This document shows, in pieces, positions 54,075 through 62,894 of a DNA stretch of 64,000 bases. The notes below the pieces were generated by a model. The model did no database searches. It was given only the letters and a program-made list of their open reading frames with translations, and was not told the DNA's origin. Position numbers and translations under genes: made by a program. The first letter of the stretch is position 1. Each line of letters opens with the position of its first letter. This DNA comes from Kribbella soli (lineage in GTDB: Bacteria > Actinomycetota > Actinomycetes > Propionibacteriales > Kribbellaceae). The stretch is from positions 806,001-870,000 of the forward strand of contig NZ_SJJZ01000004.1 of NCBI RefSeq assembly GCF_004331345.1, in the 5' to 3' direction.

Positions 54075-54943
54075 GATGCCAGCGCTTCCGTGAGCTGAGC
54101 CATCACGTCGTTCGGCCGGAGGAACGGCGTCCGCGTCCTCGACCAGACGAGGCGGAGACGCAACGGCAGCGGATCGTCGGCCAGTCGATGCCGCCCGACC
54201 CCCGGTGCGATCAGTGCCGGGTCGGCGGTCACCACGATCGCCTGGCCGGCGGCAGCCATCGCCAGTCCGGCGCGCTCGTCCGTCACCACGACCGTCCCAC
54301 CGTCGGGTCGGTGCAACGCCAACGTGTCCAGGAACAGATCTCGCGCTGCCGGCGCCTCGGCCCGCGGCCGCACCGCGATCGGCAAGCCCTTCAACTGCCG
54401 CAACGCCACGACCTCACTGTCGACGGTCGCTGCCGGCACGAGCGCCCAAGTCGGCAGGAGCGATACCGGCCCAGCCTCCAGACCATCTAGTACGGCGGGA
54501 TGCAGTACGGCGGCCAACGTCAACCGGCCCGTGCCGACCTGATTGACCAGCGAACTCGTCGGCGCGGTCACCACCGTCACCCGACTGCCCGGAATCATCG
54601 AGCCGCAGGCCGCGGCCACCGCCGCACCTGCCGACGGCGGAACCTCGGGCGCCAGACCGAGCCGGATCTCGGGACCCTCCGGATCGCGCGCGACGGCCGC
54701 CTGGTGCAGGTCCTCGATCGAGGTCAGCGCGCGCCGCGCGTACGGCAGCAGCGCGACGCCGGCGGGCGTGAGTTCGACGCCACCGGCACCGCGTTCGAAG
54801 AGCTTCGCGCCGACCAGCGCCTCCAGGCGGCGCAGGCCCTGGGACAGCGGCGGCTGCGTGATGCCCACAGCCCGTGCCGCGTCGCCGAAGTGCTGCTCCT
54901 CGGCCAGCGCGATGAAGATCTGCAAGTGCCTTTCAGTGATCAT
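54071..54943 (-). CDS. LysR-family transcription regulator
   Basis: A 290-residue regulator with N-terminal winged HTH (LQIFIALAEEQHFGDAARAV, ITQPPLSQGLRRLEALVGAKLFER) and a LysR effector domain. Four-base overlap with the downstream beta-lactamase-like gene, an arrangement unlike the usual divergent LysR target layout. Confidence 0.92.
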   Translation of the reverse strand: MITERHLQIFIALAEEQHFGDAARAVGITQPPLSQGLRRLEALVGAKLFERGAGGVELTPAGVALLPYARRALTSIEDLHQAAVARDPEGPEIRLGLAPEVPPSAGAAVAAACGSMIPGSRVTVVTAPTSSLVNQVGTGRLTLAAVLHPAVLDGLEAGPVSLLPTWALVPAATVDSEVVALRQLKGLPIAVRPRAEAPAARDLFLDTLALHRPDGGTVVVTDERAGLAMAAAGQAIVVTADPALIAPGVGRHRLADDPLPLRLRLVWSRTRTPFLRPNDVMAQLTEALAS

Positions 54944-55058
54944 GAGGTGACTGACCTGCGGTGATATCTCCAGCCAATCGCTCCATGCGCAAGAGCATAT
55001 TCGACATGCCCAGCACGCCTCGCCTTGACTGAGGTTTCAGACGACGAGAGGAAACAGC

Positions 55059-55994
55059 GTGAAGGTGAGTCGGAGAGGGATGCTGACCGGGGCAGCGGCG
55101 GCCGGCGCTGCCGGTGTGGTCGGGGCGATCGCGTTCGAGAACCAGAGCGAGGCAGCGACCGCACCCAAGGCGGCCCAGCCCACCCGGGAGTCGGTGGAGC
55201 TGACCTGGTTCGGGACGCACGCGTGGCAGATCCGATGCGGCAAGAGCGTCGTACTGACCGATCCTTGGCTGACCCGATTCCACACCGGGACATTCACCCC
55301 GGAGGGCGCAGACCCGAAGACGAAGCTGGTGATCAAGCCGGAGGTGATCGACCGGCACCTGAGCACCGCCGACGCGATCCTGGTCCACCACGGCCACTAC
55401 GACCACATGGCCGACGTACCGTACGTCGCGAAGAAGACGCAGGCCACCGTGCTCTGCACCGAGACGCACGCGAACATGCTGCGCGCAATGAAGACGCCGA
55501 ACGACCTGCTGTCACCGGTCCGCGGCGGCGAGTACCTACCGTTCGAGGGCTTCGCGATCGAGGTGTTCCCGTCGCTGCACTCCTGCGGCGGCAAGCGGCA
55601 CACGTACGCGTACCCGGGCTACCGGTACGACGTCCCGCCGCGCCCGCGCGTGATCGAGGACCTGGTCGAAGGCGGCACGCTCGCGTTCGTGATCACGATC
55701 GGCGGCCTGCGCATCCTCAGCCTCAGTACGGCGAACTTCGACCCGAACGCACTGCGCGGCCTCCAGGTCGACGTCGTACTAGCCGCTCCGGGCGGCGAGC
55801 CGGGCATCACCGATCGCCTGCTGCAGACGATCAAGCCGGTCCGGAAGGTGATCGCCACGCACTGGGACGACTTCGACAAGCCGCTCGACGACCCGGGCAT
55901 CCCGTGGACCGACCTGACGCCGCTCCGCACGTCCGTCGAGAAGACCGGCGCCGAATTCGTCATACTCGATCACCTGCAGCAGGTCACGCTGTAG
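55059..55994 (+). CDS. Tat-exported metallo-beta-lactamase-fold protein
   Basis: A 311-residue protein. The N-terminus SRRGMLTGAAAAGAAGVVGA is a twin-arginine signal. The MBL metal motif is HHGHYDH, with later His in FPSLHSCGG and ATHWDDF. Relatives are UlaG-like lactonases or phosphodiesterases. The substrate is unknown. GTG start at 55059. The 3' end overlaps the convergent hydrolase gene by 11 bp. Confidence 0.87.
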   Translation: MKVSRRGMLTGAAAAGAAGVVGAIAFENQSEAATAPKAAQPTRESVELTWFGTHAWQIRCGKSVVLTDPWLTRFHTGTFTPEGADPKTKLVIKPEVIDRHLSTADAILVHHGHYDHMADVPYVAKKTQATVLCTETHANMLRAMKTPNDLLSPVRGGEYLPFEGFAIEVFPSLHSCGGKRHTYAYPGYRYDVPPRPRVIEDLVEGGTLAFVITIGGLRILSLSTANFDPNALRGLQVDVVLAAPGGEPGITDRLLQTIKPVRKVIATHWDDFDKPLDDPGIPWTDLTPLRTSVEKTGAEFVILDHLQQVTL

Positions 55995-56757
55995 GCAGGA
56001 ACTCGTCAAGAACAGCGGCCACTTCCTCGGGATGTTCCAGAGTCTGCATATGCGGTACGCCGGGCAGCTCGCGGAAGCTCGCACCAGCGATCCCCTCCGC
56101 GAGCTGTCGCAGTACGGCGGTGGGCCCGGACACGTCCGCTCCGCCGGCAACCACCAGCACCGGCGCTGGGAAGTGGGCAAGCTTGCCCTGGGCATCCAGT
56201 TCCTTCATCGACCGCCACGCCGCCGCCCAGTCGGCCGGATCCATCGCGAGCACGGAGCCCCGCGCGTACTGCACGCCAAGCGTGTTGTCCGCGAGGGCTG
56301 CAGGGGTGAACCACCGAGTCATCGTCTCGTCCACCTGGGTACGCATACCGTCGGACTCCGCCGACACGGCCCGCCGCTCGAAGACGTCGGGGAACGCCCG
56401 GTCGGTCGTCGCCAGCAGTGACATCGAGGCGAACCGGCCGGGTGACTCGATCGCTGCTGTCTGGGCGATCGCACCGCCGTACGAAAGCCCGACGACATGC
56501 GCCGTGACCAGCTCGAGCTCGTCGAGTACGGCGATCAGGTCCCGCGCGGTGTCATGCAGCGTGAACGGGCGCGGCGACCCGGCAGCCTCGCCGTGACCGC
56601 GGAGGTCGTACGCGAACACCCGGCGGCCGACGGCGAGCTGGTCGAGGATTGGATCCCACATGAGTTTGTCGAGGCCGAGCGAGTGCAGCAGCACCACCGC
56701 CGGCCCGCTCGTACCGCGTTGCAGCAGGCCGGTCCGGTGATCCGGGAGAGTCAGCAC
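55984..56757 (-). CDS. Alpha/beta-hydrolase (3-oxoadipate enol-lactonase-like)
   Basis: A 257-residue hydrolase. Oxyanion region LLHSLGLDKLMW, nucleophile elbow GLSYGG, catalytic Asp in GGADVSGP and His in GVPHMQTLEHP. The pattern resembles PcaD-type lactonases, but no other catabolic genes are adjacent. A GTG at 56757 is chosen as start; the ATG at 56808 adds a basic tail unlike the family. Confidence 0.88.
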   Translation of the reverse strand: MLTLPDHRTGLLQRGTSGPAVVLLHSLGLDKLMWDPILDQLAVGRRVFAYDLRGHGEAAGSPRPFTLHDTARDLIAVLDELELVTAHVVGLSYGGAIAQTAAIESPGRFASMSLLATTDRAFPDVFERRAVSAESDGMRTQVDETMTRWFTPAALADNTLGVQYARGSVLAMDPADWAAAWRSMKELDAQGKLAHFPAPVLVVAGGADVSGPTAVLRQLAEGIAGASFRELPGVPHMQTLEHPEEVAAVLDEFLPTA

Positions 56758-56907
56758 GAGTGCGATCTTAGATCTCCATCTGTCGAGCACATGGCCTGAA
56801 GTGTGCACTTTGGACAGGAGGTGTCCGGCGATCGAGCCAGATTCCCGGTGTGCTCAGGCGTGCTGTGGGCTGCAGTGGTCGCATATGTCCTGTCGAGCTG
56901 CACGCGC

Positions 56908-57687
56908 TCAGGGCAGGACGCGGTAGTGGTAGCGCGAGGCGGTCTGGAAGCCGAGGCGGTCATACAGAGCGCGGGCCGGGGTGTTGGACTCGACCACCTG
57001 GAGCCAGACACGGGTGACACCGAGGGTTGTTGCCCGCTGCAACAAGCCGTGGATGACGGTCTGGGCGAGGCCTCGGCGGCGATGGCCGGGATCGACCGCG
57101 AGGCAGTAGAGACCGGCCCAGCCGTCGACCAGGGCGAGCCGGCCGATGGCCTGGATCGGCGAGCCGGACGGGATCACGGCGTACAGCGCACGACTGCGGT
57201 TGAGGATCTGCCGGGCAGCCGCCTGTGCGGCGGACCCGCCGCGGCCGTCGACGGCCCACCAGAAGTCCATCCAGTCGTCATCGGGCGCGGTGGAAATATT
57301 CACCGTGGCGAGCGGCTCGGACAGCTTCGCGAGAACGTCGGCAACCTCCGCACACATCACCAACGTCGGATTGCGGAGTTCGTAGCCGCGGGCCGCCAGG
57401 TACTCGTCGAGGTCGCCGGGCTGCGCCGCCGGACCCACCTGGAACGACGGCCTGATGTCGTGCGCGACATACAGGTTCTCCACGTATTCCAAGGCCCTGT
57501 CGAGGTCGAACGGCGCACTCGCGGGCAGCACCGAGTTGGCTCGCAGGGTGACCCCGGCGTTGTGTCGGACCAGCCAGCCGTCCAGCTCGGTGCTGTGCGC
57601 GGCGGGCCAGCCTTGGTTCATCAGGGCATCCATGCGAGCTTCGGCGATCACTCCACCAAGCGTAGAACCGTCCGGATCGAATTGCAA
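56908..57687 (-). CDS. GNAT-family N-acetyltransferase
   Basis: A 259-residue protein. The C-terminal half has the acetyl-CoA site (VDPGHRRRGLAQTVIHGLL) and the final GNAT strands (RVWLQVVESNTPARALYDRLGF). The N-terminal 130 residues form a second, degenerate GNAT-like region. Start uncertain: TTG at 57687 or GTG at 57648. Substrate unknown. Confidence 0.87.
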   Translation of the reverse strand: MQFDPDGSTLGGVIAEARMDALMNQGWPAAHSTELDGWLVRHNAGVTLRANSVLPASAPFDLDRALEYVENLYVAHDIRPSFQVGPAAQPGDLDEYLAARGYELRNPTLVMCAEVADVLAKLSEPLATVNISTAPDDDWMDFWWAVDGRGGSAAQAAARQILNRSRALYAVIPSGSPIQAIGRLALVDGWAGLYCLAVDPGHRRRGLAQTVIHGLLQRATTLGVTRVWLQVVESNTPARALYDRLGFQTASRYHYRVLP

Positions 57688-57703
57688 CGAAATGGATAAT
57701 TAT

Positions 57704-59101
57704 TCATCGCCCGCGGGTCGTCGCGACCACGTCCGCGAGCAACTCGATGCCCTCGACAACTTCTTTCCGGGAGAGCGAGCCGTACCCGAACACCAGCCCG
57801 GCAGGCCCTTCTCCGGACACCCAGTACGGCGCCAGCCCGTAGACGCCGAGCCCGCGCTGCAGGGCCGCGTCGCGCAATGCCTCCTCATGGAGGTCGGGCG
57901 GCAGCCACGTCATCACGTGCAGCCCGGCTGAGATGCCGACCGGCTCGAGCTCCGGCAGCCGCGCCGCCAACCGTTCGACCAGCGTGTCCCGCAGCGTCCG
58001 GTACCGCGGCCGCATCCGCCGAAGGTGCCGGTCGAACTCGCCTCGCGCCACGAAGTCCGCGAACGCCAGCTGGTCGAACACCGGCGACCCGCGATCGTCC
58101 ATCAGCTTCGCCTGCGCCATCGGCTCGACCAGCCACGACGGGAGGATCAGCCATCCCAGCCGCAGCCCGGGCGCCAGCGTCTTGCTCGCGGTCCCGGCGT
58201 ACGCGATGCGGTCGGGCGCGAGCCCCTGCATCGCGCCGATCGGCTCCCGGTCGTAGCGGTACTCCGCGTCGTAGTCGTCCTCGATCACCAGCCCGCCCCA
58301 CGCGACCAGAGCCGCCCGGGTTTCCGCCGAGGCCACCGCTCCGGTCGGGAACTGATGCGCGGCCGTCACGAGTACGACGTCCGCACCCGACCGCTCCAGC
58401 GCACCGACGTCGATGCCCGTTTCCAGCATCGGTACGCCGACCACCTCGAGCCCGGCCGCCCGCGCGACGTCCCGTAGGTCGTTGTCGGACGGGTCCTCGA
58501 CCGCGAGCCGCCGGCGCCCGTGCGCGGCCAGCACCTGCAGCAGTAATCGCGAGCCCTGCGCGAACCCGTTGCAGATCAGCATGTTCTCCGGGCGCGCCGC
58601 CGTACCGCGAACTCTGTTCAGATAGTCGGACAGGGCCGTGCGGAGTTCGATCGTGCCGCGTCCGTCGATGTAGGCGAGGCTGCGGTACGGCGTCTCGTTG
58701 AGCACCCGCCGTACCGATCGGAGCCATGCGGCGCGTGGGAACTCGGAGACGTCCGGGCGGCTGTAGCGGAAGTCGATCCGCGGCGGACCTGCGTCGGTCT
58801 TCAGTGCGGTCGTCGCCTCGATCACGGCGATGTCGGCGACCTGCGTGTACCCGCCGGCGCGGCTGATCAGGTACCCCTCGGCGACGAGTTGCTGGTACGC
58901 CTCGACGACAACACCGCGGGACAGGCCGAGGTCCTGCGCGAGGGCGCGCGTCGACGGCATCACGGTCTCGGCGCGTAGCAGCCCAGCGCGGATCCTGGTC
59001 CGGATTCCACTCTCGAGCTGCTGGTGCAGCGGGACGCCGCTGTCGCGCTGCAGCTCGACCAGGAGCTCACCGGCCCCGGAACTGGTCCTCATTCGGCTCA
59101 C
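57704..59101 (-). CDS. MocR/PdxR-type regulator (GntR HTH plus aminotransferase domain)
   Basis: A 465-residue fusion. The GntR winged helix covers residues 15-85 (PLHQQLESGIRTRIRAGLL, LGLSRGVVVEAYQQLVAEG). A fold-type I aminotransferase domain follows, with the PLP Lys in GTASKTLAPGLRLGW and the Asp in EDDYDAEYRY. MocR proteins sense PLP or aminated ligands. It is divergent from the flavin oxidase, 75 bp between starts, which is the likely regulated gene. Confidence 0.92.
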   Translation of the reverse strand: MSRMRTSSGAGELLVELQRDSGVPLHQQLESGIRTRIRAGLLRAETVMPSTRALAQDLGLSRGVVVEAYQQLVAEGYLISRAGGYTQVADIAVIEATTALKTDAGPPRIDFRYSRPDVSEFPRAAWLRSVRRVLNETPYRSLAYIDGRGTIELRTALSDYLNRVRGTAARPENMLICNGFAQGSRLLLQVLAAHGRRRLAVEDPSDNDLRDVARAAGLEVVGVPMLETGIDVGALERSGADVVLVTAAHQFPTGAVASAETRAALVAWGGLVIEDDYDAEYRYDREPIGAMQGLAPDRIAYAGTASKTLAPGLRLGWLILPSWLVEPMAQAKLMDDRGSPVFDQLAFADFVARGEFDRHLRRMRPRYRTLRDTLVERLAARLPELEPVGISAGLHVMTWLPPDLHEEALRDAALQRGLGVYGLAPYWVSGEGPAGLVFGYGSLSRKEVVEGIELLADVVATTRGR

Positions 59102-59176
59102 AGAACTGGACCTTATCGGCGTACCGCTTCGCTGTCAGGGTTGTGGACAGACCAACTCATCAGGGAGCTGAGAGCG

Positions 59177-60463
59177 ATGACCGTATTGCTGCGCACCGGA
59201 GACGCCGGGTACGACGAGGCGCGCACCGTCTGGAACGCGATGATCGACCGCCGGCCCGCCGTGATCGCCCGGTGTGCGACCACCGCGGACGTCGCCGAGG
59301 CGGTCCGGTTCGGACGGGCCGCGGGACTGGAGATCGCAGTCCGCTGCGGCGGGCACAACATCGCCGGTCTCGCCGTGCCCGAGGACGGGCTGATGATCGA
59401 CCTGACGCCGATGAACGCGGTCCGCGTGGACCCTTCGGCCAAGCGGGCCTGGGTCCAGGGCGGCGCGCTGCTGGGCGAGCTGGACAAGGCGGCGCAGAAG
59501 TACGGGCTGGCGACGACGGCCGGGAACGTGTCACACACCGGCGTCGGCGGACTGACGCTCGGCGGCGGGATGGGTTGGCTGGCGCGACGGTTCGGGCTGG
59601 CCTGCGACAACGTCGTGTCGTACGAGGTCGTGACGGCGGACGGTGACGTCGTACGGGCGAGTGCGGACGAGAACCCCGAGCTGTTCTGGGGGCTGCGTGG
59701 GGGCGGTGGCAACTTCGGGATCGTCACGTCGTTCGAGTTCCAGCTGCACCAGGTCGGGACACGCGCGGTGATCGTCGAGTTCACCTATCCGGTGTCGGCG
59801 GGGTTCGACGTACTGCGTGGATGGCGGGAGCTGAACGCCGACGCGCCGCGGGAGGCGACGTTCACCGCCAGTATCACGGCGGACTCGGTGACGGTCGGGT
59901 ATGTGTGGGTCGGCGAGGGTGGGTACGACCTGCTGCCGGCGTTCCGCGCGCTCGGGCCGGTGAGCGACGAGATGGTCGAGGAGACGACGTACCTGAAGCT
60001 GCAGACGCGGGACGACAACGTCCAAGGACACCGTTTTCGGCGGTACTGGAAGGGCCACTACTTCAAGTCGCTGCCCGACGAGGCGATCCACGCGTTGCTG
60101 GACAACCCGGGCGTCTCGGCGAGTCTGCAGGCGTACGGCGGCGCGATCGCCGACGTACCCACGGAAAACGCTGCATTCAGTCACCGGGACACGGTGTTCG
60201 AGTTCGTCACCGCCACGCGCTGGGAGGACCCGGCCGAGGACGAGGAGCGGATCGGCCGGCTGCGCGAGTACGCCGCGACGCTGGCGCCGTACGCGAGCGG
60301 GGCGTACGTGAACACGCTGAACGACGACCCGATCCACCGCGCGTTCCCGCCCGCGACGCTGGAGCGGCTGATCGCGCTGAAGACGGCGTACGACCCGGCC
60401 AACGTGTTCCACCTGAACCAGAACATCCGGCCCGGCGAGCCGACCACGGAGTCCGCCGCCTGA
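59177..60463 (+). CDS. FAD-dependent oxidoreductase (BBE-like)
   Basis: A 428-residue FAD-binding PCMH-type protein. The FAD-linking His is in VRCGGHNIAG. The usual second linking Cys is replaced in AGNVSHTGVGG, so FAD should be attached through one bond. The C-terminal BBE segment ends TAYDPANVFHLNQNIRP. ATG at 59177 behind GGGAGCTGAGAG. Oxidised substrate unknown. Confidence 0.92.
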   Translation: MTVLLRTGDAGYDEARTVWNAMIDRRPAVIARCATTADVAEAVRFGRAAGLEIAVRCGGHNIAGLAVPEDGLMIDLTPMNAVRVDPSAKRAWVQGGALLGELDKAAQKYGLATTAGNVSHTGVGGLTLGGGMGWLARRFGLACDNVVSYEVVTADGDVVRASADENPELFWGLRGGGGNFGIVTSFEFQLHQVGTRAVIVEFTYPVSAGFDVLRGWRELNADAPREATFTASITADSVTVGYVWVGEGGYDLLPAFRALGPVSDEMVEETTYLKLQTRDDNVQGHRFRRYWKGHYFKSLPDEAIHALLDNPGVSASLQAYGGAIADVPTENAAFSHRDTVFEFVTATRWEDPAEDEERIGRLREYAATLAPYASGAYVNTLNDDPIHRAFPPATLERLIALKTAYDPANVFHLNQNIRPGEPTTESAA

Positions 60464-60479
60464 CTGGTAACCCTGAGGA

Positions 60480-60830
60480 ATGGACTTCGAGCAGGTCTTC
60501 GCGGACGTCGCCCGGACGATCGAGGGCGCCGGCGTGGTCATCATGGCGATCGGACTCGCCGTCGTCCTGGTGCGGTACTGCTACGACGTCCTCCGCAAGG
60601 GCACCGGGAGCTACCAGCAGCTGCGGGTGAACCTCGGCCGGGTGATCCTGCTCGGGCTGGAGATCCTGATCGTCGGGGACATCATCCGGACGATCATCGT
60701 CGAGAGCTCGGTCGAGAGCGTTCTGGTGCTGGGCCTGATCGTGGTGATCCGGACCGTGCTCAGTTTCGCGCTCGAAGTGGAGATCTCCGGGTCATGGCCG
60801 TGGCAGACCCGCCGGGACGACGCGGCATGA
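60480..60830 (+). CDS. DUF1622 membrane protein
   Basis: A 116-residue protein with three hydrophobic helices (GVVIMAIGLAVVLVRYCYD, LGRVILLGLEILIVGDIIRT, VLVLGLIVVIRTVLSF), the DUF1622 pattern. Function unknown. It starts 17 bp after the oxidase gene and may share its transcript. Confidence 0.88.
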   Translation: MDFEQVFADVARTIEGAGVVIMAIGLAVVLVRYCYDVLRKGTGSYQQLRVNLGRVILLGLEILIVGDIIRTIIVESSVESVLVLGLIVVIRTVLSFALEVEISGSWPWQTRRDDAA

Positions 60831-60837
60831 TGGAACC

Positions 60838-61368
60838 GTGACCAGCCAATACCTTCCCCGCCCCACCACCCCCGTCGACCTGACGCCGGAACTGGCGGCG
60901 ACGATCGACGAGGCGTTCGCGCGGCGCGACCGGGCGAACATGGGGCCGACCATCGCCTTCTTCGAGAAGCTCCTCACCGAGCACCCGGACAACCCTTACG
61001 TGCTGTACGAGGTCGGTGGGTCGTACGACACCGCCGGCGACGAGCAGAAGGCCGTCGCGTACTACGAGCGCGCACTGCCCGGACTGAGCGGGGAGACCCG
61101 TCGGAAGTGCCTGCTCCAGTACGGCAGCACGCTGCGCAACCTCGACCGCTTCGACGAGTCGCTCGCCGTCTTCAAGAGCGCGTGCGCGGAGTTCCCCGAG
61201 TCGGACTCGCTCCGGGTCTTCAAGGCGCTGACCCTGCACGCCGCCGGGATGAAGGACAAGTCGCTCGCGACGCTCCTGCTGGTGATCGCCGACAAGGTCG
61301 ACTCCGCCGAGATCAAGCGCTACGAAGCCGCCATCCGCGGCAACGCCGACTACTTGGCAGGCCTCTAA
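60838..61368 (+). CDS. Tetratricopeptide-repeat protein
   Basis: A 176-residue soluble protein with three to four TPR-like units (NPYVLYEVGGSYDTAGDEQK, RKCLLQYGSTLRNLDRFDES), as in the TPR_5 family. GTG at 60838, 8 bp after DUF1622. Its end overlaps the convergent methyltransferase gene by 4 bp. A protein-binding role is presumed. Confidence 0.87.
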   Translation: MTSQYLPRPTTPVDLTPELAATIDEAFARRDRANMGPTIAFFEKLLTEHPDNPYVLYEVGGSYDTAGDEQKAVAYYERALPGLSGETRRKCLLQYGSTLRNLDRFDESLAVFKSACAEFPESDSLRVFKALTLHAAGMKDKSLATLLLVIADKVDSAEIKRYEAAIRGNADYLAGL

Positions 61369-62207
61369 GCCTTGTGCGCGACGCCGCCGTAGATGGCGTC
61401 GCGGATACCGACCTGCGGGTCCACCTCGACGCGGCCGCCCGGAACATGCCAGTCGGCCAGCCGGACGACGCCCGGCTCGAGGACCTCCAGCCCGTGGAAC
61501 AGGGACGAGATCTGCTCGACCGAACGGAAGGCCAAGGTCGGGAAGGCGCCTTTGACCTTCTCGAGGAGCTCGGTCACGAGCACGTCGACCGGACCACCGT
61601 CGCCCGGGTTACAGGCGTGCGTGATCGCCAGATAGGAGCCCGGCGGCAGCGCGTCGACGTACCTGCCGGCGATCTCCAGCGTCTCGTCGTAGTCGGCGAT
61701 GTGGTGCAGCATCAGCGCCATCACCAGCGCGACCGGCTGACCGTCGGCCAGCATCCCCGCGACCGCCGGATCCGCCAGCACCTCGTCGGGCTTGGTGAGG
61801 TCCGCCGCGGTGAACTGCGTCCGGTCGTTGTCCAGCAGGAGCGCCCGCCCATGGGCAACCACGGACGGGTCGTTGTCGATGTACATCACCGAGGCGTCCG
61901 TGCTCACCTTCTGGGCGATCTGGTGCGTGTTCTCGACGGTCGGCAGGCCGGAGCCCGCGTCGATGAACCGCCGTACGCCGGCCTCCGCGGCCAGCCAGGT
62001 GATCACCTGCTTGAGCCAGAGCCGGTTCGCCCGCGCCCACACGGGCGTCTCCGGCGCAATCTTCATGATCTGCCGATACAGCTCACGGTCGGACTCGTAG
62101 TTGTCCTTGCCGCCGAGCGCGTAGTCGTAGACGCGGGCGACGCTCGGCCGGGTGGTGTCGATCCCGTGCGCGATCAGCCCGCTCTCGTACATCGGCTGAT
62201 CGGTCAC
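61365..62207 (-). CDS. SAM-dependent methyltransferase, PF04672 type
   Basis: A 280-residue protein with the actinobacterial signature ARVYDYALGGKDNYESDR near residue 25, then RRFIDAGSGLPTVENTHQIA (SAM site) and VMALMLHHIADYD. This family is abundant in filamentous actinomycetes. Substrates are unknown. Confidence 0.92.
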   Translation of the reverse strand: MTDQPMYESGLIAHGIDTTRPSVARVYDYALGGKDNYESDRELYRQIMKIAPETPVWARANRLWLKQVITWLAAEAGVRRFIDAGSGLPTVENTHQIAQKVSTDASVMYIDNDPSVVAHGRALLLDNDRTQFTAADLTKPDEVLADPAVAGMLADGQPVALVMALMLHHIADYDETLEIAGRYVDALPPGSYLAITHACNPGDGGPVDVLVTELLEKVKGAFPTLAFRSVEQISSLFHGLEVLEPGVVRLADWHVPGGRVEVDPQVGIRDAIYGGVAHKA

Positions 62208-62320
62208 ACCGTCTCCTCGCGACGCGGGGGCACACGTTCATTACGAGGGTAACGCACAGAGAGTCAGCGCTTCACCACGGCGAGTTCAATCTCTGTAAAA
62301 CCTCAACCCGTGCAGGGGTT

Positions 62321-62782
62321 TCAGCACGCGCAGGCGACACCGCGCGGCGCGGTCAGCGGGTCGGACTCCCGGCGCTCGATCCCGTCCGCGGTCTCGATCG
62401 GCCCGCCTTCGCGCACCCAGTACTCGAACCCGCCGATCATCTCCTTCACCGGATAGCCGAGCTGCGCGAACGCGAGCGCCGCCTGCGTCGCGCCGTTGCA
62501 ACCGGGGCCCCAGCAGTACGTCACGACCGTCACCCCGTCCGGTACGACGTCCGCCGCGCGCGCCGCGATCTCGCGGTGCGGCAGGTGGACCGAACCCGGC
62601 ACGTGCCCCTGGTCCCAGCTCTCCCGGCTCCGGCTGTCGATCAGCACCCAGCCGGTGACGCCGGCGCCGATGTCCGCGGCGACATCGGCCGCGTCCACCT
62701 CGAACGAGAGCCGGCCGGCGAAATGTGCGACGGCGGCGTCCCGCCCGGCAGCCGGGGTCTGCAGTACGGCCGAGGTCGTCAT
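62321..62782 (-). CDS. Rhodanese-like sulfurtransferase
   Basis: A 153-residue single-domain rhodanese. WVLIDSRSRESWDQGHVPGS is the N-terminal signature. The active-site loop is YCWGPGCNGA, with two Cys. GAGGCATCAC precedes the ATG at 62782. The C-terminus carries Cys-Ala-Cys, possibly redox active. Confidence 0.9.
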   Translation of the reverse strand: MTTSAVLQTPAAGRDAAVAHFAGRLSFEVDAADVAADIGAGVTGWVLIDSRSRESWDQGHVPGSVHLPHREIAARAADVVPDGVTVVTYCWGPGCNGATQAALAFAQLGYPVKEMIGGFEYWVREGGPIETADGIERRESDPLTAPRGVACAC

Positions 62783-62894
62783 GTGATGCCTCCTTGATCG
62801 GGAGCCACCAGCGTCGGCGATCCGCCTGGTACAGCGACAGTGGCAGAAATGACGTAGCACATCAAGATTCCGCCACGCCGATTGAGTTGTTGAT

